Of a stretch of 64,000 bases of DNA, positions 36,860 to 48,422 are shown in pieces (position 1 is the stretch's first letter; the number at the start of each line of letters is the position of its first letter). This DNA is from Chrysogorgia sp. JL179-B06 (Eukaryota > Cnidaria > Anthozoa > Scleralcyonacea > Chrysogorgiidae): the NCBI GenBank assembly GCA_035772405.1, contig JAYKKM010000416.1:1768001-1832000 (forward strand), in the 5' to 3' direction. The notes beneath the pieces were generated by a model that worked only from the letters and a program-made list of their open reading frames with translations, had not been told where the DNA came from and ran no database searches. The translations under genes were made by a program, and so were the position numbers.

Positions 36860-37260
36860 TTATTGCTTATTAACTCTTTCCCTACGGCTGAAAAACATCA
36901 AAAATTGAACGACCACGTTGTTCTATTGATATCTCTTGAAATAACCATAACTGTTGCGAAAGCTATACATTTTCTGGAAGCCCAATAAACCGGCTTTTAC
37001 TTGTTCTTTTAAATTTCCCGAACAAAACACATTATGTAATCAATTAGCATTAATTATCATAAATCAGGTTGAAACATTTACATTTTTCCAGAAAAGGCCA
37101 TCTTGCACGCCCGCATAGCATCTTGAAAACTCAAAAGGCCACCAATCGCAGAGTTGTTTATGAAATAAAATCAAACTTGGCGTGTGCGTGGATTTCATGT
37201 TCCTGGCGCTTGTCGAATTTCAATTTTTAATCTTGCGTTACCGTGTGCCGTGTTTTTCGA
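36860..37260 (+). repeat. Dispersed repeat copy 1 (second copy near 47.8-48.0 kb)
   Basis: Shared with 47790-47990 in the same order: GCTGAAAAA, AAATTGAAC, GTTGTTCTATT or TTGTTCTATT, AGAAAAGGCCATCTTGCACGC, ATCGCAGAGTTGTTTATGAA and ATCAAACTTGGCGTG. Its end GTGTGCCGTGTTTTTCGATT is also found near 50500. No coding is seen. Confidence 0.75.
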
Positions 37261-37423
37261 TTGACGACTTTGCGGGTCATCAACGACTCATTTTAACTGC
37301 GCCCGTAATGAAAGAGTTAATGCACAATGGTATTATTTTTGGATCTATATACCTTATAATTTCCTCGTTCTCAAAAAGATCGCGCATTACATATAAACAA
37401 AGGTTTATCTCTGTGATATCGCT

Positions 37424-38430
37424 ATTGAATGAAACAATATTATATGTTGTTGCCTCGTTCTATTTCAAAACTACGCAACATATCGCTATTGAATGAAACA
37501 ATATTATATGTTGTTGCCTCGTTCTATTTCAAAACTAGTACGCAACATATCGCTATTGAATGAAACAATATTATATGTTGTTGCCTCGTTCTATTTCAAA
37601 ACTACGCAACATATCGCTATTGAATGAAACAATATTATATGTTGTTGCCTCGTTCTATTTCAAAACTACGCAACATATCGCTATTGAATGAAACAATATT
37701 ATATGTTGTTCATGCCTCCGCGTTCTATTTCAAAACTACGCAACATATCGCTATTGAATGAAACAATATTATATGTAGTTGCCTCGTTCTATTTCAAAAC
37801 TACGCAACATATCGCTATTGAATGAAACAATATTATATGTTGTTGCCTTGTTCTATTTCAAAACTAGTACGCAACATATCGCTATTGAATGAAACAATAT
37901 TATATGTTGTTGCCTCGTTCTATTTCAAAACTACGCAACATATCGCTATTGAATGAAACAATATTATATGTTGTTGCCACTTGCCTCGTTCTATTTCAAA
38001 ACTACGCAACATATCGCTATTGAATGAAACAATATTATATGTTGTTGCCTCGTTCTATTTCAAAACTACGCAACATATCGCTATTGAATGAAACAATATT
38101 ATATGTTGTTGCCTCGTTCTATTTCAAAACTAGTGCGCAACATATCGCTATATTGAATGAAACAATATTATATGTTGTTGCATGCCTCGTTCTATTTCAA
38201 AACTACGCAACATATCGCTATTGAATGAAACAATATTATATGTTGTTGCCTCGTTCTATTTCAAAACTACGCAACATATCGCTATTGAATGAAACAATAT
38301 TATATGTTGTTGCCTCTTCTATTTCAAAACTACGCAACATATCGCTATTGAAGGAAACAATATTATATGTTGTTGCCTCGTTCTATTTCAAAACTACGCA
38401 ACATATTACATATCGCTATTCAATGAAACA
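37424..38430 (+). repeat. 64-bp tandem array, about 15 copies
   Basis: Unit of 64 bp with CGCTATTGAATGAAACAATA, TGTTGTTGCCTCGTTC and CAAAACTACGCAACAT. Copies are nearly identical, so the expansion is recent. Small insertions fall at the same two places: before GCCTCG and inside ACTACGC. Small plus-strand frames (37182-37496, 38024-38566) are by-products. Confidence 0.95.
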
Positions 38431-39414
38431 ATATTTATATGTTTTTGTCGTGCGGTCGTTCAATTTTATAAGCCATTATTTCTGTCAATACTTTATATTT
38501 TGGTTGCGTCGTCCTCAAAAAGACCATATACAACATTATATATATAAAAATAACGCATTACATTGAGACAAATTTATCACGCATTATTTTTCGTGTCTAC
38601 AGTTTATACGGATACGGTTAGCGGTAAGGTATAGGGTTACGTTAGGCATCGCTCTCGAAAATAACCCTCACTATAATTATATATATATACACAAATTTAT
38701 AACGTATTATTCTTGTGTCTACACTTCATGTGATTGCGTAGTTATATAACAGGCCACGCAGTCGCAGTGCATTAAGGAACTTGCGAAGTTTCCATCAACA
38801 TTACACACAGATATTGTTACTTTTAAGTTTAGTTCTAAAATAACAACAAGAACAATATGTTTATCTTATATCAATGCTCAATAGTCACTCAAGTAACTCA
38901 ATGAATACATAATGTTGTCATAGGTTTCATAGTGTTGTCAACAGTGTTTTTCAAAAATGCTCAATAGTCACTCAAGTAACTCAATGAATCAATAATGTTG
39001 TCATCTCATAGTGTTGTCAATGTCTTTCAAAAACGGCGAAATCTAGCGTACTGCGTATACGCTCTTCATTTCCCCCTATTCATAATCCATCTTCAACAAC
39101 AACGCTTGCTTCCAAACAGGTTTCTTTTCTAAGACATTTGTAGGTATCGCGTTTTAATTGTGGCAACATTTCATTGATTGCGTCGCTATAAAAAGACCAT
39201 GCATTAATTATAGTCATGCATGACCATGTTTATAACGCATTACTCTCATACTTCCTTCATTGTTAAGGAACTTGCGAAGTCCCTCTTATCTTTAGACAAA
39301 AATATTTCAATATTTTATTGCGTTCGACGAAGGAGAACGCATTCTAATCTTGCATGTTATGGGTTACTGTGCTTTACCCAAGATAAAATCTTTACCCATT
39401 TTGAATAAATTACC
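38431..39414. other. Non-coding stretch upstream of the BEL element
   Basis: An 83-bp tandem pair starting TGCTCAATAGTCACTCAAG lies at 38875 and 38958. The word AAGGAACTTGCGAAGT occurs at about 38775 and 39266. A 5' LTR could lie here, but I cannot identify one because there is no 3' partner. Confidence 0.55.
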
Positions 39415-39613
39415 GTGACTCGTGAGGGAGTGAGTGATGTTCAATGGCGGTTTGTAAATAAAGTAAATATAAAGGATACACGCGTAGTTTGGTATAGTGA
39501 CTCGGCTTTACGGAATACACCTAAAATAATTCACATCGTTTTCGACCGGCAGGATACTAACAGTGAAAAAGCTCGAACAAGAGGAAAAGACCTGCAAGTA
39601 AATATTTAGCTAA

Positions 39614-40627
39614 CGTCGGCAAGATGACCGATACTTCGACGCCTTCGACCGCAAGGCGAAAAGTGAGCTCGAAACCAAACTGATTCAACTACAAATATCG
39701 AGAGAGAGAACCAAAGATATCATCGCTAGTGGGATCAAAAGTCGGATAGAACGACATAGAGAAACGTTATACAAGCTGAGTATAGCGGCTGCAGAAGCGG
39801 CGAAACGTACAGAAGAAGAGAAAAGTATAGCCACTAGTGATAACCTAGACGAAGTTGCAAACTGGTCCGTCGAGAAAGAAGACAAAATAGCTGAAGTAGA
39901 CGAGGATATCAACGACCTTTCATCATGGCTGTCCAAGGCCGAGCAAGATGAAATCGAAACATCTAGAAAAGGGCAATCACAATTCCAGAAGGAGTTGCTC
40001 GAGCAAAAGCTACTTTACAAGGAACTAGAGGAGAAACAAACATTGAATTCACAAAAGAGTAACGTCGCCAAGCTACCTAAGCTCACCATAACAAAGTTTA
40101 ATGGCAGTTATCTCGATTGGAGACGCTTTTGGGAGCAATTCAACGTGGAAATCAACAAATCAGGTATGGCCGAAATTACGAAATGTTCTTACTTGAAGGA
40201 ATTCGTTGAGCCACACGTACGAAAAGGCATTGATGGGTTGCCTTTCACACCAGAAGGTTATGCCAAAGCTAAAACCATTCTCCAAGATCGTTATGGGAGG
40301 GAGAGTGAGATCATAAAGGCATACGTTAGTGACATAGTCAACTTGCCAAACATAGACGGTGCGAACTCGGTGGAAGTCAACAAGTTTTGTGAGCGTTTGC
40401 TGTATGATGTGCAGTCACTAGAGAGCATGGGGAAGCTGAGCCAGGTGAACGGAAATGTGGCTTTAACTATCGACAAGCTTTCTGGGATCCGAGGAGATTT
40501 AGTGCGAAATGACGACAACTGGCAAGACTGGACTTTTATACAAATCTGTGATGCACTTCGTTCGTGGATACGGAGAAACCCCCCGGGAAAATCAAGCGAC
40601 CGGAAGAAAGACCCCAGGATAGATTCT
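39614..40627 (+). pseudogene. BEL/Pao gag-like region
   Basis: The frame is open from 39614 to a TGA at 40628. An ATG at 39624 lies in another frame, so a frameshift separates the likely start from the body. The N-terminal third is a charged coiled coil (FDRKAKSELETK region). The central domain is LPKLTITKFNGSYLDWRRFW to YGRESEIIKAYV, the conserved domain found ahead of BEL/Pao zinc knuckles. Gag would form the particle that packages the RNA. The stop at 40628 interrupts what should continue into the knuckles. Confidence 0.8.
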
Positions 40628-40630
40628 TGA

Positions 40631-41133
40631 CACAAGAGTTTCCAAACAGGGCTGCGAGATGCCAAACCACGATCCTGCGTTTATTGCGACAAAACGACAC
40701 ACAAGGCGAGTGAATGTGAGAAGGTTACTACACCCAACGAGCGGAAGAAGATCTTATCGGAGAAGAAACTTTGTTTCAACTGCGTGGGCGGGAAACATCG
40801 GGCCTCAAATTGCCTAAGTAAATCGTCATGCCAAGTATGCTCGAAACGCCACCATACATCCATCTGCGACGAGAAGAAATCGAAGAGAGAAAGGTTAATG
40901 TCATCCAGAGGTGGAGAAAGAGTTATTCATCCTGTTGCGGTGGAATGAAGTGTCGAGCACTGGTAGACACTGGCGCCTCAAGTTGTTACGCATCAGCACA
41001 ACTGGTGGATAAACTGAAGATCAAACCACATGAAGTCAAGTACAAGAAAGTGGAAATGCTAATGGCTGCTGCAACATCAAGAATGGAAACCTACAGGACG
41101 ACCATCGCCTCAACATCTAGTGACTACGAGTAG
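40631..41133 (+). pseudogene. BEL/Pao zinc knuckles and aspartic protease, frameshifted
   Basis: In the gag frame after the stop, three cysteine clusters follow: CVYCDKTTHKASEC, CFNCVGGKHRASNC and CQVCSKRHHTSIC (about 40676-40860). The frame closes near 40945. The protease continues in another frame with ALVDTGASSCYAS at about 40960, the DTGA active site of a retropepsin. A TAG at 41131 ends that piece. The order knuckles-protease fits BEL/Pao; the breaks make it inactive. Confidence 0.82.
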
Positions 41134-42517
41134 GAAGTAGATTTCGTCAAAGTGGAGAAGACGACACTTTTGGAAGTAGAAAATCCTAAATACGAACAGC
41201 TCATTGGAACATACCCGCATTTGTCTGGAGTGAAGATGGACGATACGGACACCAAATCGGAACTACCTATTCATGCAATCCTTGGAGCGGGGGTGTATGC
41301 GAAGATCAAAACTGACTCGCGACCCAAAGTTGGCGAGCAAGGTGAACCCGTGGCAGAAAGAACGAAGTTGGGGTGGATAATCCTTTCCCCCGGAGAAGTG
41401 GTGGATACCGCAACCATGCTGATGACACAGACCAGTCAAGTGGATTACGAACAGTTATGCCGACTGGATGTGCTAGGGCTGGCTGACAAACCACAAAACG
41501 ACCAAAGTGAAGTTTACTCCGAGTTCAAGGAACGACTACATCGTGATTCATCTGGGTGGTATGAAACAGGCCTCCCATGGAAAGGAGGACACCCACCGAT
41601 TGCAACAAACAAGTTGCAGGGAAGTCTGCGAAGGCTTGAAAATCTACAACGTAAATTAAAGCGCCAGGAAATTGAAGAAGAGTATGGAAAGATCATCGAA
41701 GAACAGAAAGAAGAAAGAGTGGTCGAAGCAGCCGATGGGGAAGCTCAAGGTGTTGAATACTACATTCCACATAAACCAGTGCTACGTGAAGATGCTGAGA
41801 CAACGAAGATCCGGATAGTGTACGACGCCAGTGCGAAAGCTAACCCAGAAACAGCATCGCTGAATGACTGTTTGAACACTGGACCACTTATCCAAAAACA
41901 AAATGTGGAACGTGTTAGTGAGAGCTCGTGCCCATCCCGTAGCAGTTCATGGAGATTTGAAAAAGGCATTTCTTCAGGTACGCATCAAGAAGCAAGATCG
42001 AGACGCTTTGCGATTTCATTGGAAAAAGAAGGGGGAGACTCAGGTAGAAACCCTAAGATTTACCCGAGCGTTATTCGGCCTTGTGTCATCACCTTTTCTC
42101 TTGGGAGGAGTGCTCGAATGCCATCTCACTAGCTGGGAAACCCGAAAGCCAAAGGTCGTTGCTGAGATCCGAAAATCCTTGTATGTTGATGACCTGGTAA
42201 GCGGTGGAGCGACGGTTGAGGAGGCCAAAGAGCTAAAGGAACAATCAACAGAAATCTTTGAAGACGCAAGCTTCACCCTGCACAAATGGCATTCGAACGC
42301 TATAGTTCTGGAAAATCCTGCGTGCATCCCATCAGAAGGAGAAGAAACATACGCCAAGAAACAACTCGGTCAGCCGAAAGGGGAAGAGTCAAGTATTCTT
42401 GGACTGGGGTGGAACAAGATACGCGACGAACTTAGTGTATCCTTTCCTGAAGAGAAGGCCGAGAAGACGAAGAGAGGTGTGCTTCGAAAATTGGCCACTA
42501 TATACGACCCACTTTAA
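41134..42517 (+). pseudogene. BEL/Pao reverse transcriptase, frameshifted
   Basis: The first part runs in one frame to about 41900 and holds AILGAGVYAKI, RTKLGWIILSPG, WYETGLPWKGGHP and IRIVYDASAKA. A one-base shift near 41895-41903 moves to the next frame, which carries HGDLKKAFLQVRI (motif A), FTRALFGLVSSPFLLG (motif B) and SLYVDDLVSGG (motif C, YVDD with both catalytic Asp). A TAA at 42515 ends it. The active-site residues survive although the frame does not. Confidence 0.85.
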
Positions 42518-43090
42518 TTGGTTTTGCCTCCCCTTCGACGTTACAAGGGAAACTGCTGTACCGATCCATATGTGAAGAGAAGCTTGCGTGGGACCAAGAG
42601 TTGCCCTCCAACCTAAAGCGCGAATTGAAGACATGGGAAGACAACCTACCTGCGAAAGTCAATGTTCCTAGATCGCTAGCAACACAGAAAATTCCTATCC
42701 AAGAAATCAGACTGCATGGTTTCGGAGACGCCAGTTTGAAAGGTGTTGGTGCAGCTGTATTTGCTGTGGTCGTACAAGATGGAGATGTCACCCAACGACT
42801 GGTAGCGGCACGGGTCAGGTTACCGAAGCGTGGACTAACAATCCCACGACTAGAGTTGGTGTCGGCGCACATGTACATGAATCTACTCGTAAATGTTTGC
42901 GACTCATTGGAAGGGTTCCCGATTACTGGTCTACATGGATGGATAGACAGCACAGTTGCCCTACACTGGATAAATGGAGGAGGAAGCTACAAGCAGTTCG
43001 TCGAGAACAGGGTTCGGAAGATAAGTGATCATCCCGAGGTTACATGGAGGCACGTCCCCACCGAGATGAACCTACAAGGCCATACACTAA
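42518..43090 (+). pseudogene. BEL/Pao RNase H-like region, truncated
   Basis: From about 42601 the frame reads RLHGFGDASLKGVGAAVFAV, then LTIPRLELVSAHMY and GWIDSTVALHWI, matching the RNase H-like part of BEL/Pao polyproteins. It reaches HVPTEMN, where the family normally continues to the integrase, but instead becomes tandem-repeat translation. Confidence 0.78.
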
Positions 43091-43470
43091 GACCCCTTAG
43101 ATCAGTCTACCATCTGCTACCACCTGACACAGGTGGTAAGCAGCTGCTTGCACCTGATACTACCTGACACAGGTGGTAAGCAGCTGCTACCACCTGCTAC
43201 CAATTGCACCACTTACAAGGCCATACATTAAGACCCCTTAGACCAATCTACCAACTACTACCACCTGACACAGGTGGTAAGCAGCTGCTAGCACCTGCTA
43301 CTACCTGGCACAGGTGGTAAGCAGCTGCTAGCACCTGCTACCAATTGCACCATTTACACCACTTACAAGGCCATATACTAAGACCCCTTAGACCATTCTA
43401 CCAAGTGCTACCTGCACCTGACACAGGTGGTAAGCAGCTGCTAGCACCTGCTACAATCTGACACAGGTGG
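43077..43470. repeat. 141-150-bp tandem units rich in E-boxes and small hairpins
   Basis: AAGGCCATACACTAAGACCC-type starts lie at 43077, 43218 and 43368. Each unit holds one or more CCACCTG-ACA-CAGGTGG hairpins (7-bp stem, 3-nt loop) followed by GCAGCTGC; CAATTG also occurs. All are CANNTG E-boxes. It replaces the expected integrase sequence of the BEL element. Confidence 0.85.
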
Positions 43471-43630
43471 TAGGCATCAAATAGTCAGTAATAACAAACC
43501 ACCTGTAACAACTGGAAACCAATCTAAAGCAGTTGCTATCCAATGCCTATGCTGGACATATCTCGCACGATAAACATTCAACTAATGAGGTATTATTAGA
43601 GGTATTATCAAAAAAAATACCTAAACTAAA
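43471..43630. other. Short spacer or 5' leader of the LINE
   Basis: Unique sequence ahead of the LINE start codon; nothing recognised. Confidence 0.5.
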
Positions 43631-46600
43631 ATGGCGTCCAGTCGACTGTTTAGAGCAGCGCGTCATATCTTACTTATCCTCGTTATACAACTGTGTCTCT
43701 TCAACCTAAAGATTCCTCGAAGTTTAATAACGTACCGAAGAAATGGCTGTGAGTATTTTCAAGCTTCTCACAATGTTTCCCAGCCTAAAATCTACTGCTC
43801 AGTTCCATCGAAACATTACACCAAATCGCCAACTCACGCTGTTTGCCGTCTTGTCCAGAAGTCACTATTGGCTGTTATCCTCGTCCGTCTATCTAACGAT
43901 GTGGAAATTAATCCTGGCCCTGAATCTAATTTTCCACGATTACGTGGTTTGAAAGTTGGCCATCTAAATATACGAAGTATTGCTGGAAAGACGCCGTACA
44001 GCTCCTTCTTAAGGAAAAGCCGTTTGATATTCTCACATTCTCAGAGACTTGGTTGAATTCGAACATTGCTGATAATGAAATTAATATTTCTGGCTATGAA
44101 TTCGTCAGAAACGATAGAGTTGGAAAATCTGGTGGAGGTACTCTGGCGTTCGTACGAGACGGTATTCCTTACACTAACAGAATTGATTTGTTAAATGGTA
44201 ATATCGAATCGAACTTAATCGAAATCGTTCGCCCGAAATGCAAAAGGCTCTTTGTATTTACTGTGTATAGGGCTCCTGATTTTTCTCTAGACAGCTTTAT
44301 CGATGATCTAAACAACACTCTTTCGGCGATTCCATCAGAAGCTGAAGTATTGTTGCTTGGAGATTTCAATGTGAACTTTTTGGCGAAGAAAACTGATCAC
44401 TCTTATGCATCGAAACAAAAGCTTATTAGAATTGCAAATACGCATAACCTTGATCAGCTAATTGTGCATCCCACAAGAATAACCGAAGAATCATCTACAA
44501 CAGTTGATTTATTGTTCGCAAATAACATCCATCGTATAGTGGACTCGGGAGTTTTGCATGTCCATTTGAGTGATCATTCACTCATTTATTGTATTGTTAA
44601 AGCAGGCGTCCCTAGAGCCCCAGGCAAGACCATTGAATATCGGTCATACAAACATTATTCGAAGGAATTATTCTTAAGTGACCTGAAAGAAGCCCATTGG
44701 GATTTGATTAATGAAGAAGATGACGTCAATGTTGCTGTTGAGAAGTGGAACGAAATGTTCACTGAAATCGCTGACCAGCATGCGCCGATTAAGAAATCTC
44801 GGGTAAAGGCAATTCAAACACCATGGTTAACTTCGGATTTAAGTAACGCCATGCAGGAACGTGATTATTATCACCGAAAGGCTATTAAGACCAACTCGCC
44901 TTATCAATGGAAGATGTATAAGAAAATGAAGACATATGTTAATAAGTCTGTCAAAAAATGTAAAGCTGACTATTACCAAGATCTAATTAATAAGAACAAA
45001 GGAAATCCAGGTGAACTGTGGAAATCGTTAAATCAAATTACCTCTCGAAAATCAACTTCCCCGCCATCCTGTATTGAAGTTAATGGTGTTTCTCATACTG
45101 ACCCGAAATCTATTGTTGAAATCCTTAATGATCATTTCTCAAATATTGGAACTAAATTAGCCGCTAAGTTGAACATTGTTAGTTTTCTGTTATGTCCAAG
45201 ATCTTCGTCTAATCAAGCAACAAATGTTAAGAACGAGTTCACTTTCCAGGATGTCGACGAGAGCTTTATTAACAGTCAACTGAAACAACTAAAGACGAAT
45301 AAAGCTATCGGCCTTGATGGAATTAGTGCCAGAATGCTTAAAGACTCTGCCACTGTTTTGGCACCTGTTCTTACTATGCTATTTAACCGCTCACTAAATT
45401 CTTCCATTTTCCCTGCCATCTGGAAATCGGGAAAAGTAATAGCCCTGTTTAAATCGGACAATCGATGTGACCCTAACAACTATAGACCAATTACCATATT
45501 ACCAACAGTCAGCAAAATACTCGAAAGGGTGGTCCATACACAAGTTTACAACTACCTAAACGAGAACAAGATATTAACACCAAGGCAGTTTGGCTTTAGA
45601 CCTAAGCTTTCAACAGAGATTGCCCTTGCTCACTTTACTGATACCATCTTGGGAAATATGGATAAAGGCTTGGTAACAGGTGCTGTCTATCTTGATCTTG
45701 CAAAGCCATTGGATACTGTTGATCATGACTGCCTTTATCAAAAACTTATTACTGTTGGTCTCTCGAATGAATGTGTAAATTGGTTTAAATCATACTTGTC
45801 TAACAGAAGCCAGGTCACTGCTCTGTCCAGCTGTATTTCATCTTTAAAGCCAGTCCCTGTTGGTGTTCCCCAAGGAAGTGTTCTTGGTCCACTTCTCTTT
45901 CTAATTTTTGTGAATGATCTTCCACTCTACACCAATAACTGCGAAATATCACTCTACGCTGATGACACAATTATATATTGCTCTTCTAATTGTGCGGATG
46001 ATCTTCAAGATAAATTGAACTCTGACCTACAAAGACTGTGTCAGTGGTTTAATTTTAATCGCTTGTCCTTGAATACATCCAAATGTAAATTTGTTCTTTA
46101 CGGTAGCTCTCGTAAACTTAACAAGTTTCATAATGTATCTTTTTCAATCAATGGTTCCACTCTGGAGAGGAAAGAGTCCTTTAAATATCTTGGAGTTAGC
46201 ATCAACCAAAATATGTCATGGGCAGATACATAAATGTTCTAAGTAAGAAAATTAATCAACGGCTGGGTCTTATCAAGAGAGTTAAATACATGCTTCCATT
46301 ACATGCCAGACTCACATTATATAACAGTTTGATCCTCCCCTTATTTGACTATGGGGACATCGTTTGGGGAGACAAAAATAATACGGTTTTAATGGAGCAT
46401 TTACAAGTTCTCCAAAATAATGCAGCTCGACTTATGCTAGACCTTCCCCGTTTTCAATCGTCTGCATCGCAAGCTCTTAATAATCTTAACTGGAAGCCAT
46501 TAACTTTTCGCCGGCGTTACCACCGTTGCGTTGCAATTTTTAAGTGTCTGAACAATATGGTCAACTTTGATTTTAATCTAAAGAAAAATAAGGACATTCA

Positions 46601-46772
46601 CGACCATGACACACGGCGGCGTGACAATCTCCATCTTCCCTTTGCTCGTACCAATTGGGGCAAGCAGAGATTCGTTTTTAGTTCACTTGTTGACTGGAAC
46701 TCATTAGAATCTGATGTTAAATCGATTAAAAATTTTAACATTTTTAAATCGAAACTGAAAACCTGTTTTTAG
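43631..46772 (+). pseudogene. LINE ORF: 2A-like leader, endonuclease, reverse transcriptase (two frameshifts)
   Basis: Starts at ATG 43631 with a good context (AAAATGG). Residues 1-30 are hydrophobic and basic. Residues 90-97 are DVEINPGP (43898-43921), the canonical 2A ribosome-skipping motif, after LLAVILVRLSN. The endonuclease begins LKVGHLNIRSI. A one-base loss near 43988 moves to the frame with FDILTFSETWL, LLLGDFNVNFL and LSDHSLI, which are catalytic endonuclease motifs. The reverse transcriptase has NNYRPITILPTVSKILER, motif A YLDLAKPLDTVDH, motif B GVPQGSVLGPLLF and motif C LYADDTI. Motif A normally reads KAFD; here it is KPLD, so activity is doubtful even apart from the frameshifts. 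The second shift is near 46205, after MSWAD. The C-terminal part ends at 46772. Confidence 0.88.
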
Positions 46773-46915
46773 AACTTCTATATCTCTAGTCTTCACTTAA
46801 TTGTATATGTATATTTATCTACATATAAGTATGTTATTTATAATTGTTCATAATTTATGCAGGACCTCCCTGAAAATCACCTCGGTGAGTTGGAGCTTTC
46901 CTGATTAAATAATGT
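43631..46915 (+). mobile_element. CR1-like LINE, nearly full length, with 2A-like motif
   Basis: Carries an N-terminal leader, an apurinic-type endonuclease and a reverse transcriptase in order. The 3' end has a conserved-looking stem-loop region (about 46862-46900) and a GAAGAAGAAGAG tail. Two single-base frameshifts separate three open pieces. Confidence 0.88.
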
Positions 46916-46922
46916 TTAGAAG

Positions 46923-47405
46923 AAGAAGAGAAGTTGGGTCAAACAACACTGTTAAACCAAAGGTTCCATAAAATTATCTGCACTGTTTTTAAATCAATAC
47001 ACGCCAACACTGCACCAAATTGTATAAATGATTTACTAAATCTAAGAAAGTCGAAATACAACCTAATTAGAGGAAAAGACATATTAAGTATCTCTATAGC
47101 TAATTCGACAACTTATGGTCTGAAATCGTGGAGATATGTTGCTGCAAAATTATTGAATGCGCTGCCGAGCACTCTAAGAACAATCACAAGTTTTAACGAA
47201 TTTAAAAATTGTGCTAAAAAAATTGATCTGTCATCTTTAATTTTGTAAAAATAATTGTTAATTTTGTAAAATAATTTTTAATGTTAACTAATTTTATTGT
47301 TAATTTTAACATGTATGTATATATTTTTAGTTTATTTCTGTGGCCTACCTGGAAATTAGCTTACGTTTTAACTAAGTGTAGTGACCACGTTAAATAAAAG
47401 TTATT
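46923..47405 (+). pseudogene. 3' fragment of another LINE
   Basis: The frame 46934-47248 reads like the C-terminus of a CR1/L2-type ORF2: VFKSIHANTAPNCINDLLNL, then YGLKSWRYVAAKLLNALPST and FNEFKNCAKK. The 3' UTR has GGCCTACCTGGAAATTAGC and GTTAAATAAAAG. The 5' part is missing. It lies directly after the tail of the preceding LINE. Confidence 0.75.
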
Positions 47406-48269
47406 ATTGCTATCCATCCCTCAATTATGAAAATTGTCATGCGTGAGTCCACACGCGTGGGAAAATATACATGTCGAGTTTTGGGAGGAAACTCTCACGA
47501 ATTTTTTTCGGTCCCAATGCCCAGAGTTGCTTGCGGAGGAGGCAAGCTGAATTCACAAAACAACGGCCTTGTCAGTTTCATTGTTTATACAAAAGCCCAA
47601 ATTATTAATTCAAGAGAGACCAGTGTCTGGTGAGTAATTTTCTAGTTTATAATGATTTTAAAAAGGTCTTGAAAGGTCTAGAAACGTCTAGAAATAGTTT
47701 ACAAAGGTCTTGAAACATCTAGAGATATATTGGAAGGTCTAAAACGCTGGTACAAGAAATTACTACAAGAAATATTTTCAGCAAAATGTTTATTAATTCC
47801 AACTTTAAATACCTTCCTGACGGGCTGAAAAATATCCAAAATTGAACCACCTCTTTGTTCTATTAATAACTTCCTGCATTTTTCTAGAAAAGGCCATCTT
47901 GCACGCATGTAACCCATCGCAGAGTTGTTTATGAAATCAAATCAAACTTGGCGTGCGAGTGTATCTGGCTCTTGTCGAGTGGCCTGGTTCAAACGTCGAA
48001 CTTATCATGTGCCGAACCTAATAGTGTGAGGCAACAAAAACAGAAGAGTTGTTCTTATTCGGAGCATGTTTGAGAATGGTCAAATCTGTCTTCCCCATTT
48101 ATATAGCCAGTTCCAGTTACTGCTTCTTGCAACAACACTCCACTTTTCAAGTTGTTCGACGTCCCGCTCAACTCACTTTCGTTGCAATAGTACATCCCTG
48201 CGCACCTCCTTCGACTTCCTCGTCGTCTTCGAACACAGAACATCGTTTACAAAGGCAGTATTCTACGGT
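47406..48269. repeat. Non-coding stretch with dispersed repeat copy 2
   Basis: 47790-47990 matches 36860-37180 (landmark AGAAAAGGCCATCTTGCACG). 47988-48027 contains CGTCGAACTTATCATGTGCC followed by GAACCTAAT, a word also found near 50.46 kb and, in variant form, at 31.88 and 33.25 kb. 47533 has AGTTGCTTGCGGAGGAGGC, resembling the end of the MITE at 63607. No gene is recognised. Confidence 0.6.
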
Positions 48270-48422
48270 GGCCCATAAGGGACATCTAACGCTCAGGTCT
48301 TTCATTTAAAACGCCCAGGTTTTTTCAAACGCTCACGTTTTTATTTTCAATCGCTCAGGTTTTTATTTCCAAACATCCAATCCTCAGGTTTTTATTTTTA
48401 AACGCCCAGGTTATTTTTAAAC
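48270..48422. repeat. Degenerate CGCTCAGGTTTTTATTTT array
   Basis: About seven copies of an 18-25-bp word (ACGCTCAGG or ACGCCCAGG followed by a T-rich run), ending just before the next TIR element. Confidence 0.75.

Larger units (their letters stand above)
39415..43090 (+). mobile_element. BEL/Pao-type LTR retrotransposon, decayed, 3' end lost
   Basis: gag, zinc knuckles, aspartic protease, reverse transcriptase and RNase H-like regions follow in the order expected of BEL/Pao elements, but in several frames with stops. The integrase and 3' LTR are missing: the coding similarity stops at about 43075, where a tandem repeat begins. No LTR pair is identifiable. Confidence 0.85.

Noticed and set aside
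27006..38430. CRISPR-like arrays
   Set aside because: Repeats are directly contiguous minisatellites without unique spacers of constant length, in a eukaryotic context with introns and retrotransposons.
38570..39414. 5' LTR of the plus-strand BEL element
   Set aside because: No second copy exists in the window and no TG..CA boundaries with a primer-binding site could be fixed.
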